A stretch of DNA of 64,000 nucleotides, from positions 15,481,174 through 15,545,173 of the forward strand of contig CM046853.1 in the NCBI GenBank assembly GCA_025617745.1, in the 5' to 3' direction. The notes beneath the pieces were generated by a model. That model saw only the letters and a list, made by a program, of their open reading frames with translations, was not told where the DNA came from and did not search any database. The stretch is from Heliocidaris erythrogramma. Its lineage: Eukaryota; Echinodermata; Echinoidea; Camarodonta; Echinometridae. Below are positions 57,843 through 64,000 of this stretch, one piece after another. Position numbers and translations under genes: made by a program. Position 1 is the first letter of the stretch; each line of letters starts with the position of its first letter.

Positions 57843-60762
57843 TGTCTTTAACTGCCATGTACTCCTACAATACAGCTGAAAGAGTCTTCAACTGTATGGA
57901 CAGTTTCATGCTACTTCATACAGAAATATGATGTGACTTGACATACGTCACAAACTTTCATCGCACAAATATATTTTTGTTTTTCGTTAATTTTGCATTC
58001 GTGAGAATTGATACAATGGTAGGCATCCATATATGCAACCTTGAATATCAAATTATTGTCTGCATGATTATAGTCCCCTGTATCTTTTGTATGTAAATAT
58101 ATATTTACCAAAGTACATGTATCTTTTGATGGTACAAACATGCATGGAATTATAACAGTAGGCCTATCATTTATGGAACACGCATATTTTTCTAAAATGG
58201 CTGTAAATATATCCTATTGATTCTGTGTGTGAATATCAATGTCAACATCTCAGGTTTGCTTTTGAAAGAAAACAAACTGCTTTATATAATATACTTTATA
58301 ATACATGTGTGTAGAGTACATTACAGATTAGTACATATAGTACCAACTCTAAGTGCCTTTCCTAATTTGATTTCCATTTTACCCCCTATCATTATCCCCA
58401 AAGATCATTCATTTCTTTAACTTATTGGTGAAGTGAAATCTTTCCCATTCTGTCATAAAATATATTTAAAATTGTAAAATGTATTTTGTTGCATATGCAA
58501 TCATGACAATTTTGTCTTCATTTACTCATGCTGTTAGAAGAATATACAGAACAGGGTATTTATATTTGTGTGCTTTAGTGATTGATGTCTGTGATGCAAT
58601 GATACTTTCAGTAAGTACAGGTACATTTTATGACGAATGTGATATGAGATAATGTTTTCATTTACCTAGATATTTGTATTTATTGACCCATCTCTTGTCT
58701 TTCTAAATGATGTCTTTCATAATTTAGCATATGTCTTTCATTGACCTGTGTAATTGACACATCTCTGTGTGATATATCTTTTAGATTTCTTTCCTTTCCG
58801 CTTCATTTTTTTAAGCAGCAACACATTGAAGTATTACTATGAATTCAATTTTTAGAGTATATTGTGGATGACATGAAAAAATTGTTTTTGTGTTTATATG
58901 TAGCTTCTAGCATACTGACCTTGAATTTCAACCATGAAGTCTTTCAAAACACTGTATGTACATATATGTTATTATAATGAGATAGATGGAAATATATGTG
59001 ATGAGTTTAATATTTTATAGTATTTTTTTATGATTGTCTACTTGATTTCAAAACGTATTTATGGTATTCTGCCCTACTTCGGGAAAAGGAAGCATCTCTG
59101 AAATTACACATATTTCATAATTTTCTCTAAACATACACAGAAAAATTTCCAAACCCCTTTTATAGTTCTGCTTACAATGTAAAATATGGACAGGCTTGAT
59201 CCTGAATAAATGCTCAAATGTAGCCTTCTGTTTTCAGGGTTTTTCCTTTAATTTTTGACAAATTCAAGATGAAAGTTGCATCCCTTTGTCAAGGAAGGGC
59301 AGTATTGTATGACAAGCACAAATATATCTAAATGAAATTCTGGTACTCGCTGAGATATAAGATTTCTGCATTTGCATATTATCATGACCCTGACAATAAT
59401 TGCAAATTCCCATATAGATGGGGTATATGGTAAATTTTCATTATATATTTTTCCATTTAATTTTTTCAATGTTTGACCTGATAGAGGTGATGTTATGACA
59501 ATTTTCGTCAGGTACATTCATATTCCGATGTTGATTAATGAAATGAATGTATCAATGTTAGATATGTTGTTACTAGACTGAAATCAAATTTTTCATTCAA
59601 CAGAAAATCATGTTTGCAAATTAGACAGAATATATCACTAAGAAAATCAGTGAAATGATATCTGTTGCTTCTCTTAAAAGCACACTAATTTACACTAGGA
59701 TTAATGTAGTCCATTGTTTTATGAAGCACCAAGTGTTGACCTGTCCATTCCAAACCAAATCCTTTCATTCTGTATTGAAATTAGTATACAAATATAATTC
59801 AGTCATTAAATTAGACCAAGAACTAATTTCATGTTGACATGATTTCACCATTTTCAGATATCCATTTGATTGCAGAATTACAATAAATACAGGATGATAT
59901 TTAGTTGATAATTGGTACTTCATAAATCAGTGGAAAAAAGTACCGGTACTAAAAGCCAGTGCCAATAATTAAATCGTCAAGTTTCAAATGTACTAGCCTA
60001 GAATTTATCAATACCAGCCAAGTTAAATTAAGATTTTTAAGTTCATTTATAGTTGTCAGTGATGATGTGGAATGTAAATATGATGCCATGCATTGTGCAT
60101 GTAAGTCATTTTTAAAAGAAAAAGAAATGGTGATAAATTATGAGTTTTCATTGCGAACATCTGTTTGCAATGGCGACATTTTTGTTCATTGGACTTGTTT
60201 TCTTGTCATATGATGTAATATACCACTCTGCTTAAACCTGAAGAGAATATGACCATTACATTTTTAAATAAAAGTAGAAAAGTAAATGCATTGATTGGTT
60301 GTAATACATTTTGTGTTATTTAGTTTCTGTTACACCACCTCTTTTGTTTTGCCATGTCCTTCAGATCTCAGATTCTCTTTCACTCTCTCTCTGTTTATCT
60401 CTTTGTTTATCTCTTTGTTTATCTCTTTGTCTATACCATTTTCTCTCTTCTTTCCTCTCAGCTCAGTCTCTTTCTCATCTCTCTCTCTCTTAACCACATA
60501 AATCTGAAATAGAAATACAGTGGCATGAAATTGATATGTAACATCTCAATTTAATTACATGTGCTCTCATATCATGATATGTATTTTTTTTGTACAAGAC
60601 TCGATCATATAACATGATTGAAAGCTACTTTTGTTAACAAACATTAATTCTCATTGAAATACATTACAAAACTAGCTTACCAGCCAGATAAAACCATTAT
60701 GATAAACGGGGAGGCATGGTCCAATCATTAATAAGATGCTCAATTTTGCATAGAGTGGCTAT
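57843..60762. other. Intergenic between TRPV and CFAP276, nothing recognised
   Basis: AT-rich and unique by eye, with a TCTCTTTGTTTA repeat at about 60376-60436 and a TC-rich stretch to 60490. Part may be a long TRPV 3' UTR. Confidence 0.4.
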
Positions 60763-61061
60763 CCCGGGGGGGCCACTCGGATATATGGGTGTACACATGC
60801 GCGTCCAAGAAAACGTGTAAATGGGGTCTTTTTTTCAGGTTGAGGGGTCCAAAAACGCTGATTTTCAACAAAAAGGGGTGCTTTTGACTAATCTGGCAGA
60901 AGTCAAACCTGTTTAGGGGGGTTGGATGATGAAAAACTGCGCAAAAATCCTCATGTAGGGGTCTTTTTTCATCCAAGTATAAAACCTGTTTAGGGGGTAT
61001 TTTGAAAACCCATGGACACGTATGTGTACACCCATATATCTGAGTGCCCCCCCCCCCCGCT
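60763..61061. mobile_element. 299-bp MITE with 8-bp target duplication
   Basis: About 40-bp inverted ends (GGCCACTCGGATATATGGGT / ACCCATATATCTGAGTGCC) are flanked by GTGGCTAT at 60755-60762 and 61062-61069. The 8-bp duplication suggests the hAT superfamily. Confidence 0.85.
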
Positions 61062-61711
61062 GTGGCTATGTCTGTGGATGTGTTTCCATTCTTGTCAGTT
61101 GTGTCATACTGACGGTGAAAGGTACTCGTTCTATGAAAAATAATGCCATAAAAATTTACACCACTGACAAGAGAAATTGACCCAAGATCATATTTCTTAT
61201 ATTTGGGGATGAAAATTAGCATCATGGACGGAATTCAGACAATGTCTGCATGGTCATCCTCACTTAACACATATTCAGGCACAGATGATGATACAATTTA
61301 AACATTCAACATGGAATTTAATTTGCACAATGATCTCTTACACATATCTACGTAATATAATATCCAGCTCAGACAAGATTATACCCCATCCCAAATCATT
61401 GAATTGCCTACCGTTACTTTTTTTCTACCCCCTTCTAACATTTGCTGTACTGAATACCAGCTTCAAGGCGAAATGTTAACTACCAGTAGCTATAGTTCAT
61501 AATGCATTCATTTGAAACATGATTTTTTTTCTTCTCTATTTTTTTTTTTGTATTCACATTTGCACTTGAAGGTCACAGAGGTCAATAAGCTACAGATTTA
61601 TACAGAACAAGACTGATCCATCTCAGTTTTGGAAAGTAGTACCCAAATAGTCTTCTAGCATACTGGTACTTTATATATAGAGTAGATGGGGTCTAATAAG
61701 AAAGAAGGTTC

Positions 61712-61907
61712 TCATGTTGTGTAGAAGCCCCCATCATGTTTTCTTGAGAATCCTTGGTTGGTAGCTGGTGTATGATGACTCTCAATGGCTCCTTTTACAC
61801 TGTTAATACTCTCCTTCTTCGGAGTGTGAATACTGACGATGGTCAGCTTGCCTGTTGGCGCCATGGGTTCAGCCTCCTTTTCTACCACTCTATTTTTCAG
61901 AATACGT
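61712..61907 (-). CDS. CFAP276: CFAP276 last exon
   Basis: 196 nt, phase 2 in, acceptor ttttttccaacag. Ends in the diagnostic [11 protein letters not shown]. Confidence 0.92.
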
Positions 61908-63834
61908 CTGTTGGAAAAAAATAAAAAGATCGTGATAAAATGCTTAAGAGGTCTAGAGTTGATAAGTACAAATAAAGATAAAGATAAAAACATACCAGGT
62001 GCTCAGTTCGGGCAACAAGAATCTAAGACAACCATTCATACGCAGGTCAAAATGTGATTATAATATTTATAAACCAATTCATAATCAGTACATGGTACAA
62101 ATGACCTCTAATTTGTACATGTACGTGCACATGCATCTCCCCATGGGAAGTAATTTGTCTTTAAGAACATCATCAGGGTAGACAAGGACATGTTGCTAGG
62201 GGACCATTATTGACTTTCTATGTATCCCTGACATCCTGCCTTGGTAAATACTGTCCAGGGGCCGTATTCTCAAAACATGTTATCTTTTATAGTGAAACAA
62301 TGTTAATTGTCATAAATAAAAATCAGGGGTGGTATTCTGAAAACGATATCTTTTATGTTAGTAAAACGATGTTAATTGTCATAACAAATCAAAATCAGGG
62401 CAAGTCATTGGTTAATGATTGCTCAAAGATGGCTGTGCTCGCGTAGAGTTAACAGGGACATCTGTGCAAGCACCAATGATTAGTGTTTATTGTGCACACT
62501 TTCAGTTATGACAATTAACATAGTTTTCCTTAACATGAAAGATGTACTTTACAACATACTGCCCCAGGATTAAAGAAATAAGTAATGCTGGACCTTTGTT
62601 AAACACCCCAATGTGATAACAATGAGCATTGATCCGCTCAAACTTGAATGAAAGAAACTTAACTTCAAAAGGCTCAATTGTATTCAAAGACTCTCTTTGT
62701 TTCACCCCAGTAAGAGGTTCAAAGGATTATCATAAGCTAGTTCCCTCTAGTACATGTACAATGAATTTCTGGATGACATGAAGCCCTAGAAATGGGTTGT
62801 CAAGAGAGACTTGGAAACTGACAGTAAAGAGAGAGACAGAGGGAATGAAGGGCAGGGTGACCAAGGCAGGGAGACAATTGACAATGGTCTTTAATTTTAA
62901 CAATATTGTCCATCCAAATGACTCTCCTGTTTGTACATCTTGTCAAAGATGCAATGAAATGTTAATAATGTTCAATAAGACAAACCAATATCAATTTGTC
63001 TTGTTTAATGTTCATAGAAATAATTGAGTGCAATAATGTACTTCTTGACTCATGTAAAACAATGCATTTGATTTCCTTTCATTCTAGATCTGTGCAGCAT
63101 AAGTCTTCAAGCAAAACATCGATCACAGATGCAAAACAAAAGTAAACATACCCATGATTGGTACCAAGCGTTTCAGGTTGCGTAAGTGTTTCAGATCTAG
63201 ACTGGAGTAGTTCACCATGATGATCATAATGTGCTTTGAGAATGAAATCCAAACTGTCTTTAGGAGCCTATATTGAGGCAAAGGCAAAATATAAAACATA
63301 ATGCATGCAATTACAATTTACTGCTAAAACACTTAAAAATATTTAAGTGTTGTCTACTTCCCTCCAAAATGTAGAGTCTATGTGTACCGTACTATACTTT
63401 TCATAAAATCAAGACAGTGGTAATGATGAAACTGTACTTTAAAAAAAAAATCCATATCATCAGTTTTCTAGCAAGTATTAAACTTGATTTTTCTTCTGTT
63501 TCTGGCATAAAAACAAATAAAGACTTCAAAACTAACAAGTTCACAATTGCACGTTAAAGGCAATTAAGATTTGAACTCGTATGAAATTTTGAACATTAAG
63601 TTTCATACCAATATAGATCTACTGCCAAGATGAAAAAGAAAGAGTTTAAGACCAATGGATGAAGACATTGTAACAATCATTTCCTTCCTTATTATTGGGT
63701 GGCAAAGATAAACTTACCTGAGGATCATCGTGATAAACTTCTCGTCTTGAACTAGCTAGTGTGCATGTTGAGTTGAGTCTATTCCAGGGGTCTTTGGTCT
63801 GTGCTAAGTGTGTTGGTTGATCATAGGGCATTTT
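61712..63834 (-). CDS. CFAP276: CFAP276 (C1orf194) homologue, last three exons
   Basis: Axonemal protein, a microtubule inner protein of motile cilia in vertebrates. Exons, in gene order: 63718-63834 (39 codons, phase 0/0), 63152-63267 (phase 0 in, 2 out) and 61712-61907 (ending TGA at 61714-61712). Shared family motifs are [44 protein letters not shown] and the C-terminal [17 protein letters not shown]. The visible part is 143 residues against about 170 in the human protein. The first coding exon must lie beyond base 64000. The gene is convergent with the TRPV gene. Confidence 0.93.
62255..62540. repeat. Tandem then inverted copies of a 75-bp sequence
   Basis: CGTATTCTCAAAA..GTTATCTTTTAT..AACAATGTTAATTGTCATAA occurs twice in tandem (about 62268-62310 and 62330-62382). 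It recurs inverted near 62508-62545 (TTATGACAATTAACATAG). Likely remnant of a small TIR element in a CFAP276 intron. Confidence 0.65.
63152..63267 (-). CDS. CFAP276: CFAP276 middle exon
   Basis: 116 nt, phase 0 in, 2 out, acceptor cctcaatatag, donor [26 protein letters not shown]. Confidence 0.9.
63718..63834 (-). CDS. CFAP276: CFAP276 upstream visible exon
   Basis: 117 nt, phase 0/0, acceptor gttcttccctcag, donor [28 protein letters not shown] then REVYHDDPQ. Confidence 0.92.
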
Positions 63835-64000
63835 CTGAGGGAAGAACGTTAATAATTTTACAATTTTACGATCGTCATTCCAAATGAGATGCACACTCAT
63901 AGAAGCTGACTTAATATTCTTTTAAAGGAAATTTGTGATTATGTGTTGCAATCTAACAGAAAAAATAACAGTAAAATGCAGTTAGATTTTCAGTCACTCA

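Overview
The window is eukaryotic nuclear DNA. Genes are split by GT-AG introns, non-coding DNA is AT-rich, and microsatellites and small transposons are abundant. Gene content and repeat style suggest an echinoderm, most likely a sea urchin, but the species cannot be fixed from sequence alone. The signs are an inter-alpha-trypsin-inhibitor heavy-chain (ITIH) gene, an invertebrate-type TRPV channel, CFAP276, tRNA-derived SINEs and long poly-G/poly-C runs. There are 500 Ns at 39863-40362.

Layout. (1) About 1-21.5 kb, minus strand: the 5' part of an ITIH-like gene. Its coding exons are tiny and far apart: signal peptide 21342-21491, furin-site microexon 15990-16031, VIT-domain exons at 15273-15439, 1186-1327 and 1-49 (running off the window), plus a weak candidate at 13056-13088. 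One intron holds an 11-kb composite repeat array (about 1960-12914). The array has GAT microsatellites, tRNA-like heads, about 21 TGACGTCA palindromes, alternating CG tracts and 30-bp palindromes at module joints. (2) 21.5-28.3 kb: intergenic, with several DNA transposons whose target duplications can be read. (3) 28525-38882, plus strand: a secreted protein of about 736 residues with three Kazal-like domains. Between domains 1 and 2 lies a Ser/Glu-rich disordered region encoded by an array of 11 intact 72/81-nt exons, all phase 1-1, plus two decayed copies. This actively duplicating exon array is the most unusual object in the window. (4) 40609-57334, plus strand: a complete 14-exon TRPV channel of 831 residues with ankyrin repeats, S1-S6, pore and TRP box. 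Its introns carry a hAT-like element, a dead LINE fragment and a duplicated piece of its own ankyrin exon. (5) 61712-63834, minus strand: the last three exons of CFAP276, tail-to-tail with the TRPV gene.

The genes do not form an operon or one pathway. The ITIH and Kazal proteins are both predicted to be secreted. The TRPV channel (its insect relatives work in sensory cilia) and CFAP276 (an axonemal protein) form a possible cilia-related pair. All exon boundaries were read by eye from splice signals, phase continuity and family motifs. No alignment or transcript was available.
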